64,000 nucleotides of DNA. Origin: Paenibacillus sp. PK3_47 (GTDB lineage: Bacteria > Bacillota > Bacilli > Paenibacillales > Paenibacillaceae). Location of the stretch: contig NZ_CP026029.1 in the NCBI RefSeq assembly GCF_023520895.1, positions 3,534,001-3,598,000 on the forward strand, written 5' to 3'. A program made the translations under genes and the position numbers. Under the pieces are notes generated by a model. It searched no databases and was not told the origin of the DNA. It saw nothing but the letters and a program-made list of their open reading frames with translations. This document shows positions 35,901 to 44,243 of the stretch, piece by piece (the first letter of the stretch is position 1; every line of letters begins with the position of its first letter).

Positions 35901-37151
35901 TGCGGCCCGGAGAATTCTTTGCCTGTGCCGGCAGAAGCAGTCCTGCCGCTGCAGGCAAGCGGAGCGGGCGCGGCAGCTGTACCGGTGCAGACTCATAGTG
36001 TAGCCGTAGCCCCGAAGGAGGAGCAACGGGGATATCACCGGAACACTCCCGTGAGTTCGCGGATTCTGTTTAACCGGCGGTTAAGCGCAGCGGATTCCCT
36101 GAAGGAAACCAGACACTATTCCTTTGATCTGTCCGGCACGGGCCTGCAGTATGAAGCGGGAGATGCACTGGGGATATGGCCGTCCAATTGTCCTGAACTC
36201 GCAGCCAGCCTGTTAAATGCGCTTGATTTGGAGCCGTCTGCTAAGGTGAATGTAAAAGGACACGGGGAACTCCCGCTTGCGGAGGCGCTGATCCGTCACT
36301 TCGAAATCACCCGGATAGCTCCGGATATGCTCAGGCTGTTCCGGGACCGGTCGCAGCACGGGGTATTGGCTGAGCTTCTGGAAAGTGAGAACCGGGATAA
36401 TCTCAGATCATGGCTGTGGGGGCGTCAGCTGATTGACCTGGTGCAGGAGTTTCCTGTAACGGTGAGCGCAGCCGAACTGGTCAGCCTGCTCAAACCGATG
36501 CAGCCCCGTCTCTATTCCATTTCCTCAAGTCAGAAAGCCTATCCGCAAGAGGTACAGATTACAGTATCCACGGTCCGTTACGAGTACAGAGGAAGCGAGC
36601 GCAAAGGTGTATGCTCTACATTTCTGGCCGATCTTGCCGGTGCAGATACGGAAATACCGGTTTTTATTCAAAAAAATGGCCATTTCCGCCCTCCGTCCAT
36701 CTCCGGTGTACCGGCTATAATGGTCGGACCGGGCACAGGTATTGCCCCTTTCCGCAGTTTTCTCCAGGAGCGCAAGGCGAGCGGCGCGACGGGCAAAAAC
36801 TGGCTGCTGTTCGGGGAACAGCGTGAGCACAGCGACTTTTATTTCCGGGATGAGCTTGAGGCCTTCCTTAGTGAAGGGGTCCTGAACCGGCTGGATACTG
36901 CCTTTTCCCGTGACCAGGCTGACAAAATCTATGTGCAGCACCGGATGATCGAGCATGGCGCGGAGCTGTGGTCCTGGCTTCAGGAAGGTGCCTGCTTCTA
37001 TGTTTGCGGAGATGCCGGCCAGATGGCGAAGGAGGTAGAAGCCGCGCTTTTAACCGTTGTGCAGCAGCATGGCGGTATGAGTGCGGAAGGAGCGCGGGCT
37101 TACGTGAAAGAAATGTCATTGAACAAACGCTACTGCCGCGATATCTATTAA
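32943..37151 (+). CDS. assimilatory nitrate reductase fused to NADPH flavoprotein reductase
   Basis: 1402 residues. Residues 1-~750 are a molybdopterin nitrate reductase: [4Fe-4S] cysteines at 10, 13, 17 and 45, a candidate Mo-ligand Cys near 138 (SNSRLCMAS), and a C-terminal cofactor-binding domain (FHWNDLYG). Residues ~755-835 resemble the N-terminal linker of CysJ (REQDYLSGFITSLRTGE). Then a flavodoxin FMN domain from ~838 (LLWASQTGNAEGA), an FAD domain (RLYSISSS at ~1188) and an NADPH site (VGPGTGIAPFRSF at ~1260). One chain could therefore take electrons from NADPH through FAD and FMN to Fe-S and Mo and reduce nitrate to nitrite. No nitrite reductase gene is in the window. Confidence 0.93.
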   Translation: MTIQKVKSVCPYCGVGCGMILEVSGNRVVKITGDKEHPANFGRLCTKGSNAAAAITGPGRLEAAYRRQDRKSEPARVPLDEMISETARRLRGILEEHGPDALSFYVSGQMTLEAQYLINKLAKGYIRTNNIESNSRLCMASAGSGYKLSLGADGPPGSYQDMDCTDLFFVTGANMADCHPILFLRMMDRVKAGAKLIVVDPRRTATADKAHLYLQIRPGTDLALLNGMLHLLMKNGHTDPAFIEEFTSGFEVMPDFLEEYSPDRVAGITGIPEADIRQAAEMIGRAANWMTLWTMGLNQSTHGTWHTNAICNLHLATGAICRPGSGPFSLTGQPNAMGGREMGYMGPGLPGQRSVLAEADRRFMERLWEVPEGTLRSDTGSGTVSMFESMRAGEIKACWIICTNPVATVPNRSNVIAGLEAAELVITQDSFMETETNKYADILLPGALWAEGEGVMINSERNLTLLQKAVEPPGEAVPDWQIIARVACEMGYAAAFSYASSEEVYKEIQQAWNPKTGYDIRGADYMRLRNTPVQWPCPPDSTDDRNPIRYLAEAAGSGAALEGWNSGVSRIVFPTDSGKGVFWARPYLPPAEMPDQEYPFVLNSGRLQHQWHTLTKTGKSGKLNKLNPGPFVEIHPEDAEVLGIAERDPVEICSRRGKAVLPAVITDRVLPGNCFAPFHWNDLYGSHLAINALTNDAVDPLSLQPELKYCSVTLAKAAEYLAEKQEVPGRDGAEPESLTCKVSNHTKEAVHMAQLDMLEAVLGLPSRTAITLDTREQDYLSGFITSLRTGEALSDTGVPVLPPSAPFGPQTRYWVDGLLAGMFSRSALQEGESLRETKLPVTLLWASQTGNAEGAAIHCAQKLQAAGYDVRLINMNQYPVEELARQQHVLFIASTFGAGDPPDNGAAFYQSLSGGLAPRLTNLNYAVLALGDSNYDLFCGFGSNLDHRLSELGAQRLLECTRCDTDYEEQVEAWSAAVSGELSRSVCGPENSLPVPAEAVLPLQASGAGAAAVPVQTHSVAVAPKEEQRGYHRNTPVSSRILFNRRLSAADSLKETRHYSFDLSGTGLQYEAGDALGIWPSNCPELAASLLNALDLEPSAKVNVKGHGELPLAEALIRHFEITRIAPDMLRLFRDRSQHGVLAELLESENRDNLRSWLWGRQLIDLVQEFPVTVSAAELVSLLKPMQPRLYSISSSQKAYPQEVQITVSTVRYEYRGSERKGVCSTFLADLAGADTEIPVFIQKNGHFRPPSISGVPAIMVGPGTGIAPFRSFLQERKASGATGKNWLLFGEQREHSDFYFRDELEAFLSEGVLNRLDTAFSRDQADKIYVQHRMIEHGAELWSWLQEGACFYVCGDAGQMAKEVEAALLTVVQQHGGMSAEGARAYVKEMSLNKRYCRDIY

Positions 37152-37179
37152 CTAATGTTAAGGGTACGCTCTATACAAA

Positions 37180-37213
37180 GAAAGAGGCCTTCCAGACCGC
37201 TGGGGGTCTCTTT
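37180..37213 (+). terminator. probable terminator of nitrate operon
   Basis: AAAGAGGCC...CCAG pairs with CTGG...GGTCTCTTT, imperfect stem with a short T-run, 29 bases after the reductase stop. Confidence 0.5.
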
Positions 37214-37222
37214 GGCCTGCAA

Positions 37223-37843
37223 TCAGTCTTCACACATAAAGAAATCCGGCTTCATTAAATAGTCCAGAGAGTAGATGTCTTCACGGGCGGACAGAACTCC
37301 TTTGAACAAAGCGATAGGTGTCCGCGGCGCCTTGTTATCCGGGTCGGCGTATCCCGCATTCTCTGCGCTGCTCAACTGCACAATTACAAAAGCATCCTCC
37401 GCATCACTCATTCTATAAAGGACATTTCCGGGATGCAGGACATTCGCCAGATGATCAAGCGTGAGCAGGTGGAACATCCGGCCTTTCCATGAGGTCTGAA
37501 TAATTTTGAAGGCCTGCTTGTCTACAAGGTCCACGAAACGTTTACCTGGCAGCGTCAGCTCAACCCCCTTAAGATAGCCTTGTGCATCCATGTCATTGCC
37601 AAACTCTGTATCGTAGCCGTATCCATAATCGGACCTGAAGGTGTTCGCGGCAAGCTTCATCTGATTCAGAGCTGGTGCGGGGTCTATATCTGTCACCAAA
37701 GGGATGCGGAGGTTGTCCGCACTTACATAATGAAAAATTTCATTCCTCACTGCATGGGCTTCATCATTATATTCAAACTTCGGCGGGGTCAAATAAATAT
37801 ATCCCATCTCTGCATGCTTTCCGTAGTAGCAGGTAATTCTCAT
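37223..37843 (-). CDS. hypothetical cytosolic protein
   Basis: 206 residues with AAAGGAGC before the ATG. No signal peptide or membrane helix. Contains YVSADNLRIPLVTDIDP, DYGYGYDTEFGND and FHLLTLDHLANVLHP but no motif I can assign. Composition and ribosome site indicate a real gene. It converges on the nitrate operon and stands alone. Confidence 0.65.
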   Translation of the reverse strand: MRITCYYGKHAEMGYIYLTPPKFEYNDEAHAVRNEIFHYVSADNLRIPLVTDIDPAPALNQMKLAANTFRSDYGYGYDTEFGNDMDAQGYLKGVELTLPGKRFVDLVDKQAFKIIQTSWKGRMFHLLTLDHLANVLHPGNVLYRMSDAEDAFVIVQLSSAENAGYADPDNKAPRTPIALFKGVLSAREDIYSLDYLMKPDFFMCED

Positions 37844-38042
37844 CGGTTCAGCTCCTTTGTATGACTTGGATAATGATTGTATGAAGTTAGCCCGGCCAAT
37901 AACAAGTTTTGGATTATGGAGAATGTGTGCCTGCCGGGCCGCATTGGGCCTTAGGTTTGTAATTATGATACACTAAAATCATGTGGAAAAATTAAACTGA
38001 TGAATGATTAGTTTGGCTTAGAAAAAGACAGGAGGATGGGCA

Positions 38043-38744
38043 ATGAGCTTTGTTGCTGTAAAAGGCGAATACAAACGCTATAAAATGGGCGAAAGTGTGA
38101 TCACTGCCAACGACGGAATTGATTTTGAGATTAATAAAGGTGAATTTGCCGTCATTGTCGGTCCCAGCGGGGCGGGCAAATCGACAGTGCTTAATATTCT
38201 GGGCGGGATGGATTCGGCCGACGAAGGCCAGGTCATTGTGGATGGTACCGATATCGCCAAATTCAGCAGTAAGGAGCTGACGGGCTACCGGCGCAATGAC
38301 GTGGGTTTTGTGTTTCAGTTCTACAATCTGGTGCCTAACCTGACCACGCTGGAGAATGTCGAGCTGGCTTCCCAGATTTCCCCGCGTGCCCTGGATGCGC
38401 GCAAGGTACTGGAGGATGTGGGACTTGGCGAGCGGCTGAATAATTTCCCGGCCCAGCTGTCAGGGGGCGAGCAGCAGCGTGTGGCTATTGCCAGGGCGCT
38501 GGCCAAGCAGCCGAAGCTGCTGCTCTGCGACGAGCCGACGGGAGCGCTTGACTACAACACCGGGAAGCAGGTGCTGAAGCTGCTGCAGGATACCTGCCGC
38601 AATACCGGGACTACGGTGATCGTCATCACGCATAACCTGGCAATTGCACCGATGGCGGACCGGGTCATTGAAATCAACAATGCCAAGGTACGGAAGATGA
38701 TCGTCAATCCTTCGCCGGTATCTGTGGACGATATCGAATGGTAA
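38043..38744 (+). CDS. MacB/LolD-type ABC transporter ATPase
   Basis: 233 residues: Walker [10 protein letters not shown] (40-48), Q-loop in [13 protein letters not shown], signature [15 protein letters not shown], Walker [13 protein letters not shown] with the catalytic Glu, switch His in VITHNLAI. This belongs to the FtsE/LolD/MacB group that powers mechanotransmission permeases rather than ordinary import. AGGAGG precedes the start. It is 13 bases upstream of its partner permease. No two-component system is adjacent, so it is not clearly of the bacitracin-resistance type. Confidence 0.92.
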   Translation: MSFVAVKGEYKRYKMGESVITANDGIDFEINKGEFAVIVGPSGAGKSTVLNILGGMDSADEGQVIVDGTDIAKFSSKELTGYRRNDVGFVFQFYNLVPNLTTLENVELASQISPRALDARKVLEDVGLGERLNNFPAQLSGGEQQRVAIARALAKQPKLLLCDEPTGALDYNTGKQVLKLLQDTCRNTGTTVIVITHNLAIAPMADRVIEINNAKVRKMIVNPSPVSVDDIEW

Positions 38745-38757
38745 GGAGAAGGAACCG

Positions 38758-41409
38758 ATGAAGAAACGAGCACTCTGGAAGGATATTTTTCGTGAGATCA
38801 GGCATACAAAGGCCCGCTTTATTTCGATTTTTGCCATCATTATGCTGGGCGTCTGTTTTTTTGCCGGTATCAAGGCTGCCGGTCCGGATATGCTGGATAC
38901 CGCCGGGACTTTCTACCGGGAGAACCGGCTGATGGATCTGAAGGTGCAGAGCACCTACGGACTGAAGCAGGATGATATTGAACTGCTGGGGACAGTGCCT
39001 GGCGTTGATGTAGTGCAGCCGGGTTACAGCGCGGATGTATTTGCCGGGGATAATGCTGCCATTCTTAAAGTGTTTTCTTATAACACGGATAAGCCGCTTA
39101 ACCAATACCGTCTGATGGAAGGGCGGCTGCCGGAGCAGTCCGGAGAAATCGTGCTGGATGATGTGCTGGCCGGGGAGTATTCTCTGGAAGATGAAGTAGT
39201 TTTCAGCGGAAACGGTACGGAGGAGGAACTGTCGGAGAATTTCAGTACGCTGGAGTATACAGTAGTAGGTTTTGTACGGAGTCCGCAGTTTATTGAGAAA
39301 AACAACCGCGGAACCAGCACGATTGGCAAAGGAACCGCCGACGCGTTTGCCGCCATTCCGGAGTCGGACTTTACAATGCCGGTCTATACGGAAGCGTACC
39401 TGTCCTTCAAGGATACTGCCGGTGCGGAGGCTTATACGCCTGAGTATGAGGAGCTGATCGCGAAGCATACTGAAGCCGTAGAGCAGGCGATGGCCGGGGT
39501 TCAGGAAGCGAGGTTTGAGGAACTGCGGGCCGAAGTGGAAGGAGAACTGGCCAAAGGCCGTGCCGAGCTGGCCGCTGCCGAGCAGCAGCTGGCGGAAGCG
39601 GCACGTCAGGCGGCGGAAGGGCAGGTGCAGGCGCCGGCCGGAGACGGCGGTGCTGAAGTTCCCGGGGAGCTGATGGCTGCAAGGGAAGAGCTGGCTGAAG
39701 GTGAACGGCAGTTAGCCGCACTGGAGCCGCCGAAGATTTACGTTACCGACCGGAATGCATACCCGGGGTATGCCGAGTACAAGGACAATGCTGACCGCTT
39801 GTCGGCCATTGCCAGCGTGTTTCCGGTATTCTTTTTCCTGATTGCGGCGCTGGTCAGCTTAACGACGATGACACGGATGGTGGAAGAACACCGTCTGCAG
39901 ATCGGGACCCTGAAAGCGCTCGGCTACGGCAACCGTGACATCATGGCCAAATTCATGGTTTACGGCACACTTGCCAGTCTGGCGGCTTCGGCAGTCGGGC
40001 TTGCCGTCGGTTACAGCCTGCTGCCTGCTATTATTTTTAATGCATATAGTTCACTTTATAATCTGCCTGATCTGATCAAAAGCTTCTATCTGTCCTACTC
40101 CATCATCTCGGTGGTTGTGGCCCTGGTCTGCACCACGCTGACGGCCTGGCTTGCTGCAAGGGTAGAGCTGCGCGGCAACGCTTCTGTCCTGATGCGTCCG
40201 AAAGCGCCGAAGAGCGGCCAGCGGATTCTGCTTGAACGGGTCACTTTTATCTGGCGGCGGCTGAGCTTTGTCCAGAAGGTTACGGCGCGGAATTTGTTCC
40301 GCTACAAGCAGCGGATGTTCATGACGGTATTCGGGGTAGCCGGCTGTACGGCGCTGATTCTGACCGGCTTTGGCCTCAAGGATTCGATCGGCAGCATCGC
40401 CCCGCAGCAGTTCGGTGCCATTATGAGATACGATGCGCTTGTCGCGCTTCATACGGATGCAGCAGATACTGAACAAGCGGCGTATGAACGGCTGATCAGC
40501 AGCGAGTCCGCCATTACGGGAACACTGGATGTGGCGCAGGAGACGCTGACTGCACGTGCCGGCGGTGTAAATGACCAGGATGTGAATCTGTTTATTCCGG
40601 AGTCTACAGACTCTCTCTCTGATTATGTGCAGCTGCGGAACCGGGTCAGCGGCGAAGTGCTGCAGCTTACGGACGAGGGGGCTGTCATCTCTGAGAAGCT
40701 GGCCAAACTGTACGGGCTTGAGCCGGGTGACAGCCTGAATCTGGTAGACAACAGGAACGAAACATTCAAGGTTAAAGTTACAGGGATTACGGAGAATTAT
40801 GTTATGCATTATGCATACATGACTCCGGCGTATTATGCTTCTCTTTTCGGCAAAGAACCGGTGTATAATACTTCGCTGGTGAACTATAACGCGCCGGACA
40901 GCGCATGGGAAGACGAATTCGGCGAAAAGCTTACAGCTAACGGGCGTGTTGCCGCCATCAGCTTCTCCAGCAGCGTCGGGACGGCTTTTGACGAAACGAT
41001 GAAAAGTATGGATGTTGTCACACTGGTGCTTATTGTGTCAGCGGCTGCACTGGCTTTTGTCGTACTGTATAATCTGACCAATATCAATGTGTCCGAACGG
41101 ATCCGCGAGCTGTCGACCATTAAGGTGCTGGGCTTCTATGACAAGGAAGTGACGATGTACATTTACCGGGAAAATATCCTGCTGACCTTACTCGGCATTG
41201 CGGCCGGTTCGGGTCTCGGGATTGTACTGCACCGCTTCGTCCTGCAGACGGCTGAGCTGGATGCGACGATGTTCGCGCCGGTCATTAACTGGCCCAGTTA
41301 TGTGTACGCCGCTCTTTTAACCATGGTGTTCTCAGGCATCGTTATGGCGTTCATGCATATCAAGCTCAAACGGATTCATATGATTGAAGCGTTGAAGTCG
41401 GTGGAATAG
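38758..41409 (+). CDS. FtsX-family ABC transporter permease
   Basis: 883 residues. One N-terminal helix (ISIFAIIMLGVCFFAGIKAA), a long extracytoplasmic region, an FtsX domain of three helices at ~350-470 (IASVFPVFFFLIAALVSL), a second extracytoplasmic region, then a second FtsX domain at ~755-875. A short Ala/Glu-rich coiled coil (~240-320) lies in the first outer region. Related permeases often have a much longer coiled coil here, so this one is abbreviated. It pairs with the preceding ATPase. Likely envelope or lipid-related; substrate unknown. Confidence 0.9.
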   Translation: MKKRALWKDIFREIRHTKARFISIFAIIMLGVCFFAGIKAAGPDMLDTAGTFYRENRLMDLKVQSTYGLKQDDIELLGTVPGVDVVQPGYSADVFAGDNAAILKVFSYNTDKPLNQYRLMEGRLPEQSGEIVLDDVLAGEYSLEDEVVFSGNGTEEELSENFSTLEYTVVGFVRSPQFIEKNNRGTSTIGKGTADAFAAIPESDFTMPVYTEAYLSFKDTAGAEAYTPEYEELIAKHTEAVEQAMAGVQEARFEELRAEVEGELAKGRAELAAAEQQLAEAARQAAEGQVQAPAGDGGAEVPGELMAAREELAEGERQLAALEPPKIYVTDRNAYPGYAEYKDNADRLSAIASVFPVFFFLIAALVSLTTMTRMVEEHRLQIGTLKALGYGNRDIMAKFMVYGTLASLAASAVGLAVGYSLLPAIIFNAYSSLYNLPDLIKSFYLSYSIISVVVALVCTTLTAWLAARVELRGNASVLMRPKAPKSGQRILLERVTFIWRRLSFVQKVTARNLFRYKQRMFMTVFGVAGCTALILTGFGLKDSIGSIAPQQFGAIMRYDALVALHTDAADTEQAAYERLISSESAITGTLDVAQETLTARAGGVNDQDVNLFIPESTDSLSDYVQLRNRVSGEVLQLTDEGAVISEKLAKLYGLEPGDSLNLVDNRNETFKVKVTGITENYVMHYAYMTPAYYASLFGKEPVYNTSLVNYNAPDSAWEDEFGEKLTANGRVAAISFSSSVGTAFDETMKSMDVVTLVLIVSAAALAFVVLYNLTNINVSERIRELSTIKVLGFYDKEVTMYIYRENILLTLLGIAAGSGLGIVLHRFVLQTAELDATMFAPVINWPSYVYAALLTMVFSGIVMAFMHIKLKRIHMIEALKSVE

Positions 41410-41430
41410 AGCTTGTAGGAATAAGATACA

Positions 41431-41460
41431 GACCCTTCCGGATTTCCGGAGGGGTCTTTG
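41431..41460 (+). terminator. terminator of ABC transporter operon
   Basis: GACCCTTCCGGA-TT-TCCGGAGGGGTC followed by TTTG. It lies between the convergent permease and GNAT genes. Confidence 0.8.
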
Positions 41461-41466
41461 TCCTGC

Positions 41467-41913
41467 TTACGGCATTTTCATATGGAGGATCGGGAAGGGA
41501 TTGCCTTGGTCGTCTTGGTCGGAGCGGTCAAACACGCGGAATCCCATATGCTCATAGAACCCCAGAGCCCGGGGATTCTGTTCATTCACATCTACGCTGT
41601 GCACGCCAAGCTCTTGCAGGACGCGGGTTACGAGCTTTTTTCCAATACCTGTTCCTGTCGCGTCAGGGCTTACGAAGAGCATTTCAATCTTGTGGTCCTG
41701 AACACCTATAAAGCCGAGCGGTTGTCTATTGTCATCCATACAGGTCAGCAGATGGCCGATCTCTTTCATTCCCTGCAAAACAAGGGGACGCAAAGCAGCG
41801 ATGTCCTGTTCGGACAGAAAATGATGCGTATGGCGTACGGAAGATTCCCAGATGTCCAGCAGGCTGAAGAGGAGCTCTTCGCTTCGGGAGGGATAGAATT
41901 CGTAACTTGTCAT
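41467..41913 (-). CDS. GNAT-family N-acetyltransferase
   Basis: About 148 residues from the ATG at 41913, with GAGGAGC seven bases upstream (a GTG at 41928 overlaps that site). Acetyl-CoA-binding motif VSPDATGTGIGKKLV, and a C-terminal NPRALGFYEHMGF block typical of the fold. The N-terminal half (SVRHTHHFLSEQDI) resembles YafP/PhnO-like members. Target unknown. Confidence 0.87.
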   Translation of the reverse strand: MTSYEFYPSRSEELLFSLLDIWESSVRHTHHFLSEQDIAALRPLVLQGMKEIGHLLTCMDDNRQPLGFIGVQDHKIEMLFVSPDATGTGIGKKLVTRVLQELGVHSVDVNEQNPRALGFYEHMGFRVFDRSDQDDQGNPFPILHMKMP

Positions 41914-42150
41914 AACAACGCTCCTCACATTTTATATAATTATAATGGTAATTAAAGGAACGCGGAGATGCAATACTTCATACGGGATGAGCGCTGGCTC
42001 TTAATAGCTTTAATGTTTAAGCGGGTTGATAGTTAATGGTGCTGTTTAGCAGATGAATATATGGTTACATTAAAAGAGTCAAATCATTTTCTGAAATGTT
42101 AATTGTCCCATAGTCATCACCCGATCGAGATTATAGAGGAGGAATGCACG

Positions 42151-43047
42151 ATGAGCGATCAATTTACAGTACAGGATCCAACAACCCAATTTCAAAAGGC
42201 CACGCCGGAGTTTCAGCAGCAGCAGCCGGAACCCGGTCTGGAGAAGAAAATGCAGCCGAAGCCGGATGACGGCTCGCAGACTTACCGCGGTACCGGGCGC
42301 CTGACCGGACGCAAGGCGGTGGTTACCGGAGCGGACAGCGGTATCGGCCGTGCGGTGGCGATTGCTTATGCCCGGGAAGGAGCCGACGTGGTCCTGTCTT
42401 ATCTGCCGGAAGAAGAAGCCGACGCGCAGGAAGTAGTGAAGATCATAGAGGAAGCCGGACGCAAGGCGGTTGCTTTGCCAGGTGATCTCAAGGACGAGCA
42501 GTACTGCGAGCAGCTGATTAATACAGCTGTAGAGCAGCTTGGCGGCATCGATATTCTCGCCAATATTGCAGGCAAACAGCAGTTTGTTGAAAATATTGCC
42601 GACCTTACAACGGAGCAGTTCGATGCTACCTTTAAGACGAATGTGTATGCGATGTTCTGGCTGTGCAAAGCGGCGATCAAGCATATGAAGCCGGGCAGCA
42701 CGATCATCAATACGTCTTCGATTCAGGCGTATTCGCCTTCGCCAATCCTGCTGGACTATGCTACTACTAAGGCTTCCATTAACACCTTTAGTAAATCGCT
42801 CGCCCAGCAGGTGGGAGAGAAAGGCATCCGCGTCAATGTGGTAGCACCAGGACCGGTATGGACTCCGCTTCAGGTAAGCGGCGGCCAGCCTGAGGATGCG
42901 CTGAAGGAATTCGGGAACAGCACTCCGCTTACCCGTCCCGGCCAGCCGGTCGAAATGGCCCCGGCCTACGTATTCCTCGCCAGCCCGGAATCCAGCTATG
43001 TCAGCGGCGAGACACTGAATGCGAACGGCGGCATGCCTTCGCCGTAA
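42151..43047 (+). CDS. short-chain dehydrogenase of YhdF/YhxD type
   Basis: About 298 residues from the ATG at 42151, with AGAGGAGG upstream. A ~40-residue Gln/Pro-rich N-terminal extension precedes a classical SDR fold: NAD(P)-binding [16 protein letters not shown] with catalytic Ser, active site YATTK, and the C-terminal [11 protein letters not shown]. subtilis relatives (YdaD, YhdF, YhxC, YhxD) share this extension and several are general stress proteins. Substrate unknown; no SigB promoter could be seen. Confidence 0.9.
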   Translation: MSDQFTVQDPTTQFQKATPEFQQQQPEPGLEKKMQPKPDDGSQTYRGTGRLTGRKAVVTGADSGIGRAVAIAYAREGADVVLSYLPEEEADAQEVVKIIEEAGRKAVALPGDLKDEQYCEQLINTAVEQLGGIDILANIAGKQQFVENIADLTTEQFDATFKTNVYAMFWLCKAAIKHMKPGSTIINTSSIQAYSPSPILLDYATTKASINTFSKSLAQQVGEKGIRVNVVAPGPVWTPLQVSGGQPEDALKEFGNSTPLTRPGQPVEMAPAYVFLASPESSYVSGETLNANGGMPSP

Positions 43048-43071
43048 CTCTAACTCTATCATTGAATAAGC

Positions 43072-43106
43072 AAGCTGCTTCCGGCTTTTGCCGGGGCAGC
43101 TTTTTT
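43072..43106 (+). terminator. SDR gene terminator
   Basis: AAGCTGC, CCGG loop-stem, GCAGCTTTTTT. Its right arm and T-run are the first part of the 25-bp tandem repeat that follows. Confidence 0.8.
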
Positions 43107-43170
43107 GTGCTTGTACTGCAGCAGCTTTTTTGTGCTTGTACTGCAGCAGCTTTTTTGTGCTTGTACTGCA
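43096..43170 (+). repeat. three tandem 25-bp repeats
   Basis: GCAGCTTTTTTGTGCTTGTA plus CTGCA, repeated three times without mismatch (starts 43096, 43121, 43146). It copies the right arm and T-run of the preceding terminator. Confidence 0.92.
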
Positions 43171-43496
43171 GCGAAGCTAACGGACCGTAGATCCCTTATT
43201 TGCTGTAAATCGTGCATTTTACCGGGCTAACGGACCGTAGATCCTTTATTTACTAAGCGGCAGCCCGTTTCAGGATAAATTCGGCTAAATAACGGAACTG
43301 AGGTCCGTTAGCTTATAAATCGGGTGCATTTTGCTGAAATAAGGCCCTCTGGGTCCGTTAGAATTATAGTAGGCTGAATGCTCAACGTGAATAGTCTGCT
43401 GACGCGCAAAAGCATATGTAAGAAACTTGAAACCAGGCCGGATACTTGACGTAAATATGGAAACTAGATGTAAGTAATGTAAAAAGGAGTGAGGTT
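43171..43496. repeat. intergenic inverted-repeat region (GCTAACGGACC)
   Basis: Non-coding. Two direct copies of GCTAACGGACCGTAGATC (~43176 and ~43225) face two inverted ends, GGTCCGTTAGC (~43302) and GGGTCCGTTAG (~43352). The unit can fold on itself several ways. The following ~130 bases hold no recognised element until GGAGTGAGG before the lipoprotein start. Confidence 0.6.
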
Positions 43497-44081
43497 ATGA
43501 GCAAAAAGCTGCTGCTAGTTGGATCTATTGCACTATCGCTGGTCTTCATTAATGGCTGCAGTCAAGAGACCCCGGCAAATGAACCACCGCACATTAACTC
43601 AGCTGCCGGGAACGCGGTTACCGCAAATCCAGACAGCAGTTCTACAAATCAGGAGGCTGTGAATAAGGCGATAGAAGCCGCGGAGGCATATAAAAATAAA
43701 GAATACACCGTCGAAGCTGCTGGGGATGTTCTATCAGACGAGGCTATTCAAACGCGAAACGAAGAATTAAAACCCTTCTTTACAGACGACTTTTATGCAA
43801 AGGCAGTCGATACGCGCTACACAGCTTTGCCTTTAACGGCCGTTCATGAACACAAACTTTCATTACAGCCGGACAACCTTGTATTTACTCTTGTAAACGA
43901 CAAGAAAGAGATTATCGAATTAAGATATAATGCAGACCTGGTGTTAACGGACCAAGAGGACAAGGAGAGCAGCAGGGTTCCCGTAGAGGGCATTTTGACT
44001 TTAAAAGAAGTAAATGGTGCATGGCTCATACAGGGCGACAGATTTGACTCGGCGGCGTTTAATCAGCTTATTAACAAGTGA
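43497..44081 (+). CDS. putative lipoprotein of unknown function
   Basis: 194 residues. Lipoprotein signal ending in FINGC, then a Ser/Asn/Pro-rich linker and a ~130-residue domain with alternating strands (LVFTLVNDKKEIIELRY, GILTLKEVNGAWLIQGDRF). The last part looks like the NTF2-like or DUF4829-like folds found in secreted proteins of Bacillales, but this is only a structural guess. Membrane-anchored outside the cell. Confidence 0.72.
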   Translation: MSKKLLLVGSIALSLVFINGCSQETPANEPPHINSAAGNAVTANPDSSSTNQEAVNKAIEAAEAYKNKEYTVEAAGDVLSDEAIQTRNEELKPFFTDDFYAKAVDTRYTALPLTAVHEHKLSLQPDNLVFTLVNDKKEIIELRYNADLVLTDQEDKESSRVPVEGILTLKEVNGAWLIQGDRFDSAAFNQLINK

Positions 44082-44243
44082 AATATTATAATAACCTGGA
44101 GACCCTCAGCGTGAATTTTGGCGTTGGTTTTTTGGTGTTAAACGGTTGGAACTAATGCGGAGGTCTGCAAAAGTGACGCCAACTCACTTCACGGTGTATA
44201 ATTCTGGTAGTTCCTTACCCTTTACTGCGGAGACCAAAGAACC

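Noticed and set aside
37223-37843. Part of the nitrate operon
   Set aside because: The gene is on the opposite strand and has its own ribosome site; nothing in its sequence relates to nitrogen metabolism.
38043-41409. BceAB-type bacitracin-resistance transporter
   Set aside because: The permease has two FtsX domains with a coiled-coil outer region, not the BceB layout, and no BceRS two-component genes are adjacent.
41980-42150. SigB promoter for the SDR gene
   Set aside because: A GTTTAA-like -35 is present but no GGGTAT-like -10 at the right distance.
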